Shown here in pieces: positions 44,423 to 54,237 of a stretch of 64,000 bases of DNA. The stretch is from Cloacibacterium rupense (lineage in GTDB: Bacteria; Bacteroidota; Bacteroidia; Flavobacteriales; Weeksellaceae). Under the pieces are notes generated by a model. It was not told the origin of the DNA and searched no databases. It saw only the letters and a list, made by a program, of their open reading frames with translations. The translations under genes and the position numbers were made by a program. Position 1 is the first letter of the stretch, and each line of letters begins with the position of its first letter. The stretch spans positions 124,001 to 188,000 of the forward strand of contig NZ_BMLV01000004.1 of assembly GCF_014645495.1 (NCBI RefSeq), written 5' to 3'.

Positions 44423-45550
44423 CTACTCCGAACTTCTGGCTTCCAGTAAATCAGCTACCATTTCTCCGATTTTTGGAGCTAAAGCTACGCCCATTCCGGA
44501 AAGACGAGCAGCGAGAATTTGCCTTTGCGATATTTTTTCTACAATCGGCGATTTTTCTTTTCCCATTGCCATAATTCCGCTCCAACGATGAGTGATTTTT
44601 ATGTTTTTTTCTTCTGGAATAATGACGGTTTTCAAGAAATTTTCTAATTCATTTTGTAGAAATTCGGTGGTAGAAAAATCTGTAGTTTCTTCTTCTGTAA
44701 AAGCTTTGTTTCTTGCGCCTCCCAACAAAACTCTGTTTCCTAAATTTCTAAAATAACAATAACCTTCATCAAAATGAAAAGTTCCCTTTAATTTTAAATT
44801 TTCAATGGGTTCTGTTACCAAAACTTGTCCACGAGCTGGAACCAAATCTAAATTCGGAAAGAAATTTTTAGTAAAAGCATTGGTTGAATACACTAATTTT
44901 TCAGTTGAAATTTCAGCATTTTTTGTCTTTATCAAAACTTCAAATTCTTTTTCTACAACTTTCAAGATTTCAGTTCCGAATAGAAATTCTATACCTAGAT
45001 TTTGTGCTTTTTTCAAAAGTATATTCAATAATTTAGCACTGTGAAGACTTCCCTCTAAAGGGTTTTCAATTAAAAATTGAGCATTTCCTAAGCCAAATTC
45101 AGCAATTTTTTGATTCTGAACAGAATAGGTTTTTTCTAAACCAGTAATGGGTTTTAGTTTTTTATTGACCTCGTCTATTTTTTGCAGTGGTTTTTCATTG
45201 TTTAAAATTTCGAAACCTCCCACTTCTTCGTAATCAATTTCTTCGGGTTTAAAATAATTTCTGATTTTTTGTAAACCATCAAAGCGAAGTTTTACTAAAT
45301 TCAAAGTTTTTTCCCAACCCATTTTTTCGGAATCTGCAATAAGTTCTGTCAAACTTCCGAAGCAAGAAAAACCTGCGTTTCTGGTGGAAGCACCCGTAGG
45401 AATGGATTCTTTTTCAATAATCAGAACAGATTTTTCGGGATATTTTTCTTTGATGGAAATAGCACTCCAGAGTCCTGTAAATCCAGAACCGATAATGATT
45501 ATGTCTCGATTTCTGTAAAAAGTTTCAATCTCCCAAATGCTATTTTCCAT
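44423..45550 (-). CDS. FAD-dependent oxidoreductase (DAO family)
   Basis: This 375-residue flavoprotein has the dinucleotide-binding motif DIIIIGSGFTGLWSAIS (about 15-31) followed by the acidic IEKESIPTGASTRNAGFS, the DAO signature. Later motifs are VYSTNAFTKNFFP, PARGQVLVTEPI and HRWSGIMAMG near the end. Members oxidise glycine, sarcosine, D-amino acids or gamma-glutamylputrescine; the substrate here is not evident. Cytoplasmic, single gene. Confidence 0.92.
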   Translation of the reverse strand: MENSIWEIETFYRNRDIIIIGSGFTGLWSAISIKEKYPEKSVLIIEKESIPTGASTRNAGFSCFGSLTELIADSEKMGWEKTLNLVKLRFDGLQKIRNYFKPEEIDYEEVGGFEILNNEKPLQKIDEVNKKLKPITGLEKTYSVQNQKIAEFGLGNAQFLIENPLEGSLHSAKLLNILLKKAQNLGIEFLFGTEILKVVEKEFEVLIKTKNAEISTEKLVYSTNAFTKNFFPNLDLVPARGQVLVTEPIENLKLKGTFHFDEGYCYFRNLGNRVLLGGARNKAFTEEETTDFSTTEFLQNELENFLKTVIIPEEKNIKITHRWSGIMAMGKEKSPIVEKISQRQILAARLSGMGVALAPKIGEMVADLLEARSSE

Positions 45551-45604
45551 AATTTGTTAAGGGTTGGTGTTGTGTGATTAAAATTATGAAAATTTACTTA
45601 TAGT

Positions 45605-48064
45605 TTAAAATCCGCCCAATCTGACTTGCAATCCGAAATTATCTTTAAATTCTGAAGTTTGATAATAGCCTAATCTGTAAGAAAATCCTACGTCAAACCT
45701 TCTTCCTAAAAATTTGTTCCAGATGAGACCAACTTCTTGATAATTATGGTCTAAAACTCGGAAATTAAATTGATGATTTTCTGGATTTTTGAAATTTCCT
45801 ACAGCAGATTTGTACTCTAATTCTATGTTTGAATAGGTTTTGCCAATCGTTTTGAACCTGAAAGGTAAATATTGAGAGACGTGTAATCCTACAAATTTAT
45901 CGGCATAGAAAGTTCCCGAAGGCATTGTTACAAATCCTAAATTAGAAGGTGTATTGATTTTTGAAGTCCATTGTTCTGACGAACCATCAGTTTGCCCAGT
46001 AATTTCAAAATTTTTCCAAATAGGAGAGTTTCCAGAAGAGATTCCACCGAAAAATTTAAAATTGGTAACCCCTAATTTGCTTCTGAATTGATGAATTGCC
46101 AAAACATCTAATCTATGATAATTGAGTTCGCCATCAAATATTTTGCTTCCCATTTCATAATTCAAATAAAATTGTGGAAATTTCTTTTCATAAGTCAATT
46201 TTCCACCTGGAGTCATCATATTCTTATCGTTTGGAGAATATTTCAAAGATAGAGTAGTGCTCACATTTTTGAACTGATTTCCTAAATTTTGGTATTGGTA
46301 ATCAAAAAGTGCTCTTTGATTTTCGTGGTTTAAAGCAATTTTTGCTGTCAAACTATTAGAAACATCATATAAAAAAGAAGCTCCAAATTTTTTACTTTGA
46401 TAAAAATTAACATTGTGTAAATCAATGGCTAAGTCTTTCAATTTCATTGGGTTGTCCCAAAGTGTGGTGTTGATTCTACCAGCTGCAAATACGTCATCAG
46501 AATAATCTATTCTGAAAATAGAAGTTCTTTTGTCTGAAAGTTTCACATCTAAACCAGCACCATATTTCCAAGCGTGGTCTCTAAAACCATACCCAAAATA
46601 AGCGTCAGGTGAAAAAGTTTTGCTAAATTTTTCGTTGAATTTTGCACCAATTCCTAATCTTACGCCTTGATATTTATCGTAATTAAAAATTTTAGTAAGG
46701 TCGAAATCAACCATTTTATAGCGGAAATTTCCTTTCAATAAATTGGTAAAAAGGCTTACTTTTTTGTCAAAATCATATTTTTTGACTAAGCTGTCAATTT
46801 TTACATAAGTTCCTTTTTCTCTGGTGGTTAAACTATCTGTTCTGTATTTTTGTAGCTGACTACCGTCCGAATTTTTTACTTCTAGTGCATAGCCTTTAAA
46901 ATCGGCTGATTTTTGTTCTTTGTTAATTTCAAAATCGAAATATTGATTTTTAACAAAAAGGTAATTTCCGAAGGATTTTTTGTTCATTTTGGGCTTTTGA
47001 CCTGCTTTTACGCTATCTTTTGATACTCCTGTGGTAAATGTTTGGTCGCCCATTCTTATTTTTAGATTTTCATAATCTAGAAACCATTTGTTGTTGATGG
47101 GTTTCCACACCGAAATACCATTTCCTTCGCTTGCTTTTTTGCTGCTGCTTTCAATTTTTTTGAGAGCAAAATTTTCGGCATCTACATAGATTTTACCATT
47201 GAATTTTCTAGGATTTTGCTTGCCTTTGTTGTTAACTTCTTTGAATTTAATGACAAAAGTTTTTCTGTTTTCTAGTGTAATGGTATCAGAAAGATAATAG
47301 TTGTAAATCTTTCTATTCTCAGGTCTTATTTGCCTCGGAATTCTGTTAAGATTTGAAATGTTTAATGCCAATGCTTCATAAATTGGATTGGGAAAACCGG
47401 ACATTCTGTTGTCTATAATATTGGTTTTTTCTCCAAATTTCTGAGAATATTTATATTCCGAAACTTTTTCCCAAAGAAAATATTGGTTGTTTTGAACGGT
47501 ACCAATCAAGTCATTTTCTGCAAGAGAATCTTTTTTCTTTTTTTCGGTTTGTTTTTTCAGATTTCTATTTTCTATTTTTTTGATAGAATCATTTCTTTTA
47601 GCAATAAAATCCTGATATGCAGTAATAGAATCTTTATCAAAATCAATAGAAATTTTACTGTAAGATTTAAAATCGTAAGATTCTAGCGCTTTCGGACTGT
47701 TTTCTTTGTATCTTTTCAACAGTTCGTCTAACATTTTTAGCGCTTTCGGGTCGCTTTTGTCACTCAAAACAATTCTTTCAATGTTTCCTGTTTTTTCAGA
47801 AGATGGTTTTAGAGAAATTTGCATTTCTTTTTTTACTTCTATCTCTTTTTCTTCAAAATTATTGGCTAGAACATCTACTTTTTTGCACTTCGTTTTAAAA
47901 GTCAAATTTCCATTGCTATCTGTTTTCCCAAGAAGATTATCATCACAATAGACAGAAGCGTTGTAAATAGGTTTTTGGTTTTTAGAATTAATCACTTTCA
48001 ATTGAGTCTGACTGAAAGAAATGGCGAAAATCAATAAAAATAAAGAGGATAAAGTTTGTTTCAT
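45605..48064 (-). CDS. DUF5686 outer-membrane protein with carboxypeptidase-like regulatory domain
   Basis: This 819-residue protein has a signal peptide (LSSLFLLIFAISFSQ), an N-terminal carboxypeptidase-D regulatory-like beta-sandwich (about 20-90; KVINSKNQKPIYNASVYCDDN, ending in a strand), then a long region and a C-terminal beta barrel (about 430-819) ending in DVGFSYRLGYYQ and VRLGGF. That matches the DUF5686 family of Bacteroidetes, which has been tied to outer-membrane assembly or glycan uptake without clear proof. It is a lone gene with a weak -7 box upstream. Confidence 0.88.
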   Translation of the reverse strand: MKQTLSSLFLLIFAISFSQTQLKVINSKNQKPIYNASVYCDDNLLGKTDSNGNLTFKTKCKKVDVLANNFEEKEIEVKKEMQISLKPSSEKTGNIERIVLSDKSDPKALKMLDELLKRYKENSPKALESYDFKSYSKISIDFDKDSITAYQDFIAKRNDSIKKIENRNLKKQTEKKKKDSLAENDLIGTVQNNQYFLWEKVSEYKYSQKFGEKTNIIDNRMSGFPNPIYEALALNISNLNRIPRQIRPENRKIYNYYLSDTITLENRKTFVIKFKEVNNKGKQNPRKFNGKIYVDAENFALKKIESSSKKASEGNGISVWKPINNKWFLDYENLKIRMGDQTFTTGVSKDSVKAGQKPKMNKKSFGNYLFVKNQYFDFEINKEQKSADFKGYALEVKNSDGSQLQKYRTDSLTTREKGTYVKIDSLVKKYDFDKKVSLFTNLLKGNFRYKMVDFDLTKIFNYDKYQGVRLGIGAKFNEKFSKTFSPDAYFGYGFRDHAWKYGAGLDVKLSDKRTSIFRIDYSDDVFAAGRINTTLWDNPMKLKDLAIDLHNVNFYQSKKFGASFLYDVSNSLTAKIALNHENQRALFDYQYQNLGNQFKNVSTTLSLKYSPNDKNMMTPGGKLTYEKKFPQFYLNYEMGSKIFDGELNYHRLDVLAIHQFRSKLGVTNFKFFGGISSGNSPIWKNFEITGQTDGSSEQWTSKINTPSNLGFVTMPSGTFYADKFVGLHVSQYLPFRFKTIGKTYSNIELEYKSAVGNFKNPENHQFNFRVLDHNYQEVGLIWNKFLGRRFDVGFSYRLGYYQTSEFKDNFGLQVRLGGF

Positions 48065-48083
48065 TTGGTCTTTTTTAATAAGA

Positions 48084-48091
48084 CAAAACTA
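48084..48091 (-). promoter_or_regulatory. -7 element of the DUF5686 gene
   Basis: On the minus strand TAGTTTTG matches TAnnTTTG, 19 bases before the ATG. A TTTG lies 15 bases upstream of it, closer than the consensus spacing. Confidence 0.45.
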
Positions 48092-48137
48092 TTGATAAGA
48101 ATGTTACAAAAAATACAAGAAAAATGTAATTTTTTGT

Positions 48138-48171
48138 TAAAAAAAATCCCTATCAAATTCAATGAAAGGGA
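48138..48171 (-). terminator. Terminator after the small lipoprotein gene
   Basis: TCCCT-t-TCA and TGA-t-AGGGA form a stem with one internal mismatch; on the minus strand eight T residues follow. It lies 17 bases past the stop. Confidence 0.8.
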
Positions 48172-48187
48172 CTATATATTTTGATTT

Positions 48188-48706
48188 CTAATTTTTAATA
48201 TATTGAAATTCCAAACTGACTCTTTTCAAAATTTTGTGACCAGAACTATCTTCAATTACTAAATTTGCAGAATTAAAATTTGAGTACAAAATATTTAAGT
48301 CTTTTTTGTAAAATGTAAGATTGTCTCCCCATTCTGTATATACTGATATGTTGTTTTCAAAATTTTTAAAAATAGCATTATAAATAGGTGATTCACATTC
48401 AGGAGTTTCATAACTTATCATGTATCCTGTTCCCATTTCCATAGAATAATTTGCTATATTAATATTAATTGAAGGATATTTCATTGTTCCATCATTACTA
48501 ATAATAAGTTTTGGAGCACATGAAAAATAATTTGTAACATCTGTTTCAAAAATTCCATCGGCATTATAATCTACAGGTTCACTTACAGTAATTCTTAATA
48601 ATTTATAATTTCCAGAAATCTGATTAATTGTTGTTTGATCAGAATCACTTCTACAATTAATTAGTATAAATAGTAATAGAAAAGAAAAAATTCTTATAGT
48701 TTTCAT
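48188..48706 (-). CDS. Lipoprotein of unknown function (lipocalin-like candidate)
   Basis: This 172-residue protein has a lipobox LINC (Cys near residue 18) then a Ser/Asp/Thr linker. The body (QISGNYKLLRITVSEPVDYNAD and later alternating strands) resembles the lipocalin-like domains common in Bacteroidetes lipoproteins, with SCAP and ECES cysteines. No catalytic motif is visible. It follows alaS on the minus strand (13 bases away) and may be co-transcribed. It is probably anchored in the outer membrane. Composition is more AT-rich than that of its neighbours. Confidence 0.75.
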   Translation of the reverse strand: MKTIRIFSFLLLFILINCRSDSDQTTINQISGNYKLLRITVSEPVDYNADGIFETDVTNYFSCAPKLIISNDGTMKYPSININIANYSMEMGTGYMISYETPECESPIYNAIFKNFENNISVYTEWGDNLTFYKKDLNILYSNFNSANLVIEDSSGHKILKRVSLEFQYIKN

Positions 48707-48719
48707 TTATTTATAAATT

Positions 48720-51323
48720 TTAAATCTCCAATGCTTTCTCCAAAGCATTTTCAATTCCTGCCAAATTTTTACCACCTGCAGTTGCAAAACCAGGGTTTCC
48801 ACCACCGCCACCTTGTATTTCTTTGGCGAGTTCTTTTACGATGTTTCCAGCGTGATAAGTGTTTTCTAAATCTGCAGAAACACCAACCGTAATCATTGGT
48901 TTTTCGCCCGCATCAGAAATAATGATGGTTACAGAATTTGGGATTTCTTTTTTTAGTTGGAACACTAAATCTTTCACCGAACCTGCATCAAGGGAAGTGC
49001 GTTTTACCAATAATTGTTTATCGCCTTTTTGTACGAAAGCATTTTTCCAATCATTGATTTCGCCTTTTGCTTTTTCTTTTTTCAGAGCTTCAACTTCGGA
49101 TTTTAAAGCAGCATTTTCTTCTAATAATTTCTCAATAGATTTTACTAAATCTTTAGATTTTAATAAAGAAGAAACTTCTTTTAATTGATTTTCTAAATTT
49201 TTAAAATATTCTGTTGCTTTATCACCAGAAATCGCTTCTATTCTTCTAATTCCAGCTGCGGTAGAACTTTCTGCCATCAACTTGAAATGTCCAATTTCAC
49301 CGGTAGATTTTACGTGAGTTCCGCCACATAATTCTTTAGAACTACCAAACTGAATCATTCTTACTTTGTCACCATATTTCTCCCCGAAAAGCATCATTGC
49401 GCCTTTTTCTGTAGCTTCTGCAATGGGTAAATCTCGGTATTCTTGCAATGGCAAATTCTCCTTGATTTTAGCATTCACTTTTTCTTCTACTAAAGCCAAT
49501 TCTTCTTCGTTCATTTTAGAGAAATGCGAGAAATCAAAGCGCAAATAGTCTGGACCAACATAAGAACCTTTTTGCTCAACGTGAGTTCCCAAAACATCTC
49601 TTAATGCTTCGTGTAACAAGTGTGTAACAGAGTGATTGGCTTGTGAATTTTTTCTGTCAGAATTGTTCACTTTTGCAGTGAAATTCCCTGAAATATTTTG
49701 CGGTAAATCTTTAATTAAAGAAATCACTAAACCGTTTTCTTTTTTAGTTTCTAAAACTTCAAAAGTTCCTTCGTTATTTTCAAGTGTTCCTTTATCACCA
49801 ACTTGACCGCCACCTTCTGGATAAAATGGCGTTTCATTTAAAACAATTTGATAAAATTCTCCGTCTTTATTTTCTACTTTTCTGTAACGCGTGATTTTAA
49901 CTTCGTTTTCGGTTTTATCATAACCCACGAAATTTTCTGGTAATTCTGCCACAACTTCCCAATCGTAAACTTTCTGTGCAGACGATTTTTTGGAACGTTG
50001 TTTTTGCTTTTCCATTTCTTCGTCAAAGCCTTTTTCATCAACGGTTAACTGCTTTTCTTCAGCAATAATTCTAGATAAATCGGCGGGGAAACCATAAGTG
50101 TCGTACAATTCAAAAACTTCAGCTCCAGGAAGCACTTTTTCGTTTTTAGAAATGGTATCTTTTATAATATGGTCGAGACGAACTAAACCGTGTTCAATGG
50201 TTTTCAAAAAAGAATTTTCTTCTTCTTTGATGACTTCGGTTACCAATTTTTCTTGCTTCACAATTTCTGGGAAAAATACGCCCATTTGATTTTTCAAAAC
50301 AGCAACCAACTCAAAAAGGAAAGGTTCTTTCATATCTAAAAATCGATAAGAATATGAAATGGCTCTTCTTAAAATTCTTCTGATAACATAACCAGCACCA
50401 CCGTTTGAAGGCAATTGTCCGTCTGCAATCGCAAAAGAAACAGCGCGAATGTGATCAACTACAACTCTAATGGCAATATCTTTTTCGTCTTCTAAAATTG
50501 CTGTATATGTTGCGCCAGAAAGTTCTTCTACTTTTGCAATTAAAGGCGTAAAAACATCGGTATCGTAATTAGAAGATTTTTGTTGAAGCGCCATACAAAG
50601 ACGTTCAAAACCCATTCCTGTATCAATATGCTTTGCAGGAAGATTTTCTAGCGAACCATCAGCTTTTCTGTTATATTGCATGAAAACCAAGTTCCAAATT
50701 TCTACCACTTGAGGATGGTCGTTATTCACCAAATCTAATCCAGAAACTTTTGCTTTTTCTTCGGGAGTTCTTAAATCAACGTGAATTTCAGAACACGGTC
50801 CGCAAGGTCCAGATTCGCCCATTTCCCAGAAATTATCTTTCTTGTTTCCGTTGATGATTCTGTCTTCAGAAACGTGAGTTTTCCAAAAATCGTAGGCTTC
50901 TGTATCTCTTGCTAAATTTTCCTTTTCGTCTCCTTCAAAAATGGTTACGTACAGATTTTCCTTTGGAATTTTGTATACATCCGTCAATAATTCCCAAGCC
51001 CAATCTATGGCTTCTTTTTTAAAATAATTGCCAAAACTCCAGTTTCCGAGCATTTCGAACATTGTGTGGTGGTATGTATCACGGCCTACATCGTCTAAAT
51101 CATTGTGTTTTCCGGAAACTCTCAAACATTTTTGAGTATCGGCAATTCTGTGAGATTTCGGCTCTTTATACCCAAGAAAATAATCCTTAAATTGTGTCAT
51201 TCCAGAGTTGGAGAACATCAGAGTTGGGTCATCTTTCAAAACGATGGGAGCAGAAGGAACGATGAGGTGTTCTTTGCTTTTAAAAAAATCTAAAAACTGT
51301 TGGCGTATTTCTTGTGAAGTCAT
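48720..51323 (-). CDS. alaS: Alanyl-tRNA synthetase
   Basis: This 867-residue class II synthetase has the catalytic domain (about 1-250; [41 protein letters not shown]), the tRNA-recognition domain and the editing domain. The editing zinc ligands are retained: [12 protein letters not shown] and [10 protein letters not shown]. The C-Ala domain ends [16 protein letters not shown]. Length fits the family. A separate -7 box is upstream. The small lipoprotein gene follows closely. Confidence 0.97.
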   Translation of the reverse strand: MTSQEIRQQFLDFFKSKEHLIVPSAPIVLKDDPTLMFSNSGMTQFKDYFLGYKEPKSHRIADTQKCLRVSGKHNDLDDVGRDTYHHTMFEMLGNWSFGNYFKKEAIDWAWELLTDVYKIPKENLYVTIFEGDEKENLARDTEAYDFWKTHVSEDRIINGNKKDNFWEMGESGPCGPCSEIHVDLRTPEEKAKVSGLDLVNNDHPQVVEIWNLVFMQYNRKADGSLENLPAKHIDTGMGFERLCMALQQKSSNYDTDVFTPLIAKVEELSGATYTAILEDEKDIAIRVVVDHIRAVSFAIADGQLPSNGGAGYVIRRILRRAISYSYRFLDMKEPFLFELVAVLKNQMGVFFPEIVKQEKLVTEVIKEEENSFLKTIEHGLVRLDHIIKDTISKNEKVLPGAEVFELYDTYGFPADLSRIIAEEKQLTVDEKGFDEEMEKQKQRSKKSSAQKVYDWEVVAELPENFVGYDKTENEVKITRYRKVENKDGEFYQIVLNETPFYPEGGGQVGDKGTLENNEGTFEVLETKKENGLVISLIKDLPQNISGNFTAKVNNSDRKNSQANHSVTHLLHEALRDVLGTHVEQKGSYVGPDYLRFDFSHFSKMNEEELALVEEKVNAKIKENLPLQEYRDLPIAEATEKGAMMLFGEKYGDKVRMIQFGSSKELCGGTHVKSTGEIGHFKLMAESSTAAGIRRIEAISGDKATEYFKNLENQLKEVSSLLKSKDLVKSIEKLLEENAALKSEVEALKKEKAKGEINDWKNAFVQKGDKQLLVKRTSLDAGSVKDLVFQLKKEIPNSVTIIISDAGEKPMITVGVSADLENTYHAGNIVKELAKEIQGGGGGNPGFATAGGKNLAGIENALEKALEI

Positions 51324-51371
51324 ATTTTGGTTGTCGGTTGCCCGTTGTTAGTTGATGGATTTGTAAGATTG

Positions 51372-51379
51372 CAAATTTA
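51372..51379 (-). promoter_or_regulatory. -7 element of alaS
   Basis: On the minus strand TAAATTTG matches TAnnTTTG, 48 bases before the ATG. No -33 box at ideal spacing is seen. Confidence 0.4.
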
Positions 51380-51404
51380 AGGATTTTGGATATGATGTGA
51401 AAAT

Positions 51405-51436
51405 AAAAAACGTTCAAACTCAGTTGAACGTTTTTC
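51405..51436 (-). terminator. Terminator after prmA
   Basis: AAAAACGTTCAA pairs with TTGAACGTTTTT around loop ACTCAG, with T runs on both sides. It lies 8 bases past the prmA stop. Confidence 0.85.
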
Positions 51437-51443
51437 TAAATTT

Positions 51444-52271
51444 TTATTTCTCCAAAAGCAAACTGCACCATTCTTCGCGCTGTTGTTTGTTTTTGAGTTT
51501 CAAACCTTGTTCTGTGCAAACTTCTAAAATATCTTCTACATCAAAGAAACATAAACCAGAAAGTAATAATTCGCTGCCTTGGTTCATATCTTTTACGTAA
51601 GTTGGGATGTCCGAAATTAGGATATTTCTATTGATATTTGCTAAAATAATGTCAAATTTTTCTTTGCCTAAATTTTCGGCAGTTCCTAATTCTATGCGAA
51701 GTTCTACATTGTTTCTTTCGGCGTTTTCTTTAGAATTTTCTACCGACCATTCGTCGATATCAATCGCGAGAACATCTTTTGCGCCTTTCATTTTGGCATA
51801 AATCGCTAGAACAGAAGTTCCGCAACCCATATCCAAAACTTTTTTGTCTTTGAAATCCATTTCCAGCATTTGCTGAATCATTAAATGTGTGGTAGGATGA
51901 TGTCCAGTTCCGAAAGACATTTTCGGTTGAATAATGATTTCTTCCATTGCAGGATTGGCTTCGTGGAATTCTGCACGAATCAAAACTTTGTCTTCAACAT
52001 TAATCGGGGAGAAGTTTTTTTCCCATTCTTCGTTCCAATTAATGTTGGGCATTTCTTGGAAGGTGTAAGAAATTTTCACGTTTTCGTTATTGAAAATTTC
52101 TAGATTTTTGAAATTTTCTTCATTCACTAAATCTGTTGGAATATAAGCTAAAATGCCTTCTAATTCTTCGGTGAAACTATCAAAACCTATTTCGATGAGT
52201 TCTGCCATTAAGATTTCGTTCCAAGGTTCTAGTGGTTGTATTTTGAAGTTGAATTCTGTATAGTTTTGCAT
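51444..52271 (-). CDS. prmA: Ribosomal protein L11 methyltransferase
   Basis: This 275-residue enzyme trimethylates L11. The N-terminal substrate-binding domain (about 1-90) precedes the SAM domain: SFGTGHHPTTHLMIQQML, motif I VLDMGCGTSVLAIYA, AIDIDEWSVENSKENAERN and the catalytic-pocket motif DIILANINRNILI. Single gene closed by its own terminator. Confidence 0.95.
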   Translation of the reverse strand: MQNYTEFNFKIQPLEPWNEILMAELIEIGFDSFTEELEGILAYIPTDLVNEENFKNLEIFNNENVKISYTFQEMPNINWNEEWEKNFSPINVEDKVLIRAEFHEANPAMEEIIIQPKMSFGTGHHPTTHLMIQQMLEMDFKDKKVLDMGCGTSVLAIYAKMKGAKDVLAIDIDEWSVENSKENAERNNVELRIELGTAENLGKEKFDIILANINRNILISDIPTYVKDMNQGSELLLSGLCFFDVEDILEVCTEQGLKLKNKQQREEWCSLLLEK

Positions 52272-52337
52272 TTGATGATTATTTCGAGTTACTAGATTTG
52301 CAAATTTACGGAATTTGTTTTACGAAATGGTGGAAAG

Positions 52338-52535
52338 TTTTTGTAACACAAAGTTCTCGGAGATTTTCACAAAGTTCACAAGGTTTTTTAAGATTTTTGA
52401 GAGGCTTTGCTTTTGGGAGTTTTCTGTTTTCAAAATGAATGATTCTTTTTGTAACACAAAGTTCTCAGAGATTTTCACAAATTCACAAAGAGTTTTAAGA
52501 TTTTTGAGAGGCTTCGCTTTTGGAAGTTTTTTGGC
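52338..52535. repeat. Two direct repeats of about 90 bases
   Basis: Copy 1 (52338-52424) and copy 2 (52446-52535) share TTTTTGTAACACAAAGTTCT, GAGATTTTCACAAA, TTTTAAGATTTTTGAGAGGC and TTTTGG-AGTTTT. They are roughly 90% identical, separated by 21 bases. No gene is supported in them; one minus frame stays open across both, giving a repeated low-complexity peptide that I treat as chance. Confidence 0.85.
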
Positions 52536-52660
52536 GCGAGCGAAGCGAGTGTCGATTGTTTTCAAAGTTTGGAACGTTCACAAAATTCCTCTTCTTTGAA
52601 GGGGTGGATTCAAAAATTTATAATTTTTGAAGACGGGGTAGTTTAGAAAAGTGAAAAGAA
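52530..52660. repeat. Dispersed flavobacterial repeat fragments
   Basis: GAGCGAAGCGAGTGTCGATT at about 52542 recalls the 23.58 kb phrase. CCTCTTCTTTGAAGGGGTGG, then GACGGGGTAG, follow, with an AT-rich palindrome (AAAATTTATAATTTTT) between. The gap 52272-52922 (651 bases) consists of these repeats, structured element B and the tpiA terminator; I see no gene. Confidence 0.55.
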
Positions 52661-52678
52661 AAACTGCCCGTGAATTTT

Positions 52679-52780
52679 AGCCACGATTGAGCGGCGTGTT
52701 TGAATATTTTTATAAATTTTTGTTGGATTAAGCAAAGGAAAATTTATAAAAATATGAGTAGCGAAAGCGTGTCTGAAAGT
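52679..52780 (+). ncRNA. Candidate structured RNA element, copy B
   Basis: TAGC-CACG-ATTG-AGCGG is followed by a 17-bp perfect inverted repeat (ATATTTTTATAAATTTT at 52704-52720 with its complement at 52739-52755), then GAGT-AGCGAAAG-CGTG-TCTG. CACG (52682-52685) pairs with CGTG (52768-52771). The frame of conserved blocks is the same as in copy A at 23.68 kb, while the outer helix differs by compensating bases. Confidence 0.5.
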
Positions 52781-52863
52781 AAAAGTAATCCCAAAACGTG
52801 TGCTTCTAAAACTACACCGTCAAAAATTTATAAAATTTTTGCCATCCCTTCTAAAAGAAGGGG

Positions 52864-52900
52864 AATAAAAAAAGAGCTGAAATTTTATTTTCAACTCTTT
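52864..52900 (-). terminator. Terminator after tpiA
   Basis: AAAGAGTTGAAA pairs with TTTCAGCTCTTT (one G-T wobble) around an A/T loop, with T runs following on the minus strand. It lies 23 bases past the tpiA stop. Confidence 0.8.
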
Positions 52901-52922
52901 CTTAATTTTTAATTTTTATTTC

Positions 52923-53684
52923 TTAATTATTAAAACCTTCAATAATTTTAGAAAAATCTTCTAGTTTAAGAGCAGCACCGCCAATTAAACCACCGTCTAT
53001 ATCTGGTTGAGAGAAAATTTCTTTCGCATTGTCTGGTTTTACAGAACCGCCATAAAGAATAGAAATTTCGTTGGCCACTTCTTGTCCGTATTTTGCGGCG
53101 ATAAGACTTCTGATGTGCGCGTGAATTTCTTGCGCTTGTTCTGGAGTAGCAGTTTCGCCAGTTCCGATTGCCCAAACTGGCTCGTAAGCGATCACCACTT
53201 TTTTAATTTCTTCGGCAGAAAGCGTGAAAAGTGCAACTTCGGTTTGGTTTTTTACTACTTCTAAATGTTGTCCAGATTTTCTTTGTTCTAAAGTTTCGCC
53301 GTTGCAATAGATTGGAGTTAAACCTTTGTCTAAAGCCAATTTTACTTTTCTATTGCAGTGAGAATCGGTTTCGCCGTGATATTGTCTTCTTTCGCTGTGT
53401 CCGATGATAGAACCGTCTGCTTCGATAGATTGCAACATATCTGCAGAAATTTCACCTGTGTAAGCGCCACTTTCGTATTCGCTCATATCTTGTGAAAAAA
53501 CGCCGATTTCATTGTTTTCAAAAATATCTCTTGCCATCATTAAATATAATGAAGGAGGAGCAATCCACACTTCGCAATTGGTGGTATTTGCTTTTTTATA
53601 TTCTAGTAATTGAGCCATCAATTGTTGAGCGTCAATTACGTTTTTGTTCATTTTCCAGTTTCCTGCTACGATGTTTTTTCTCAT
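52923..53684 (-). CDS. tpiA: Triosephosphate isomerase
   Basis: This 253-residue TIM barrel interconverts dihydroxyacetone phosphate and glyceraldehyde 3-phosphate. It has NWKMNK with the active Lys, IIGHSERRQYHGE with the catalytic His, VIAYEPVWAIGTGETATPEQ with the catalytic Glu, and the phosphate loop ILYGGSVKPDN and GGLIGGAAL. Single gene downstream of the TerB-like gene, with its own terminator. Confidence 0.98.
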   Translation of the reverse strand: MRKNIVAGNWKMNKNVIDAQQLMAQLLEYKKANTTNCEVWIAPPSLYLMMARDIFENNEIGVFSQDMSEYESGAYTGEISADMLQSIEADGSIIGHSERRQYHGETDSHCNRKVKLALDKGLTPIYCNGETLEQRKSGQHLEVVKNQTEVALFTLSAEEIKKVVIAYEPVWAIGTGETATPEQAQEIHAHIRSLIAAKYGQEVANEISILYGGSVKPDNAKEIFSQPDIDGGLIGGAALKLEDFSKIIEGFNN

Positions 53685-53818
53685 TTCTATAAAGTGTTGA
53701 GGTTAAATTTAATATTTGCAAATTTCTGAAATTTTCAAGATTTACAGAAATATTATGGTATGAATTGCATCAGTTTTGTAATTTTTTCTCGTTGATTTAG
53801 CTAATTGCTAGTAGCCAA

Positions 53819-54166
53819 TTACATTTTCCAAATAGACTTCATAATAGAGTAGAAGTCGTGTTCTTCTTCTGAAACTACATTATTTGCTTTGATGAGTTTT
53901 TTTGCAAATTTCTTGAATTCTTCTCTTTCTTTTTCGATGGAATCATCATAGAAACATTGTGCTTGAAACTCGAAATGTGGTTTCCATTCTTCTGGCTTTA
54001 GAGAAGCAATTTGGTCAATTTCGTTGTCAAAATTAATGGGTAATGGAAATTCTTCTTCCAAATATTCTCTAATTACTCTTTCTTCGTCTGAATGAAATTT
54101 ATAATCTACAGCAGAAAGTATCATTAGTAAATGAAATCCTGCGATGGATTTGTTGGTTTTTCTCAT
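53819..54166 (-). CDS. TerB-like small helical protein
   Basis: This 115-residue helical protein (GFHLLMILSAVDYKFHSDEERVIREYLEEEF) resembles TerB-family domains: the acidic D-x-K-x-x-x-x-E-E helix and an aromatic-rich end. TerB proteins are linked to tellurite resistance and stress, often by metal binding. No other ter gene is present, so the role is open. It starts a minus group ahead of tpiA. The gap upstream holds a GCAAAGTCGCAAA repeat. Confidence 0.65.
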   Translation of the reverse strand: MRKTNKSIAGFHLLMILSAVDYKFHSDEERVIREYLEEEFPLPINFDNEIDQIASLKPEEWKPHFEFQAQCFYDDSIEKEREEFKKFAKKLIKANNVVSEEEHDFYSIMKSIWKM

Positions 54167-54182
54167 GTTATTTATTATTTTT

Positions 54183-54232
54183 TTTCATGCAAAGTCGCAA
54201 ATTTTTTCGCAATGAGCGCAATGTTTTTATTA
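54183..54232. repeat. GCAAAGTCGCAAA-type repeat
   Basis: CATGCAAAGTCGCAAATTTT and GCAATGAGCGCAATG resemble the phrases at 43.85 kb. Short and degenerate. Confidence 0.45.
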
Positions 54233-54237
54233 AATTT

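Noticed and set aside
52315-52599. ORFs on both strands in the direct-repeat gap
   Set aside because: They are only open across the repeated DNA, have low complexity and no start signal; the repeats explain them.
52700-52912. 70-residue + ORF through structured element B
   Set aside because: It reads across the inverted repeat and the tpiA terminator, with no known motif.
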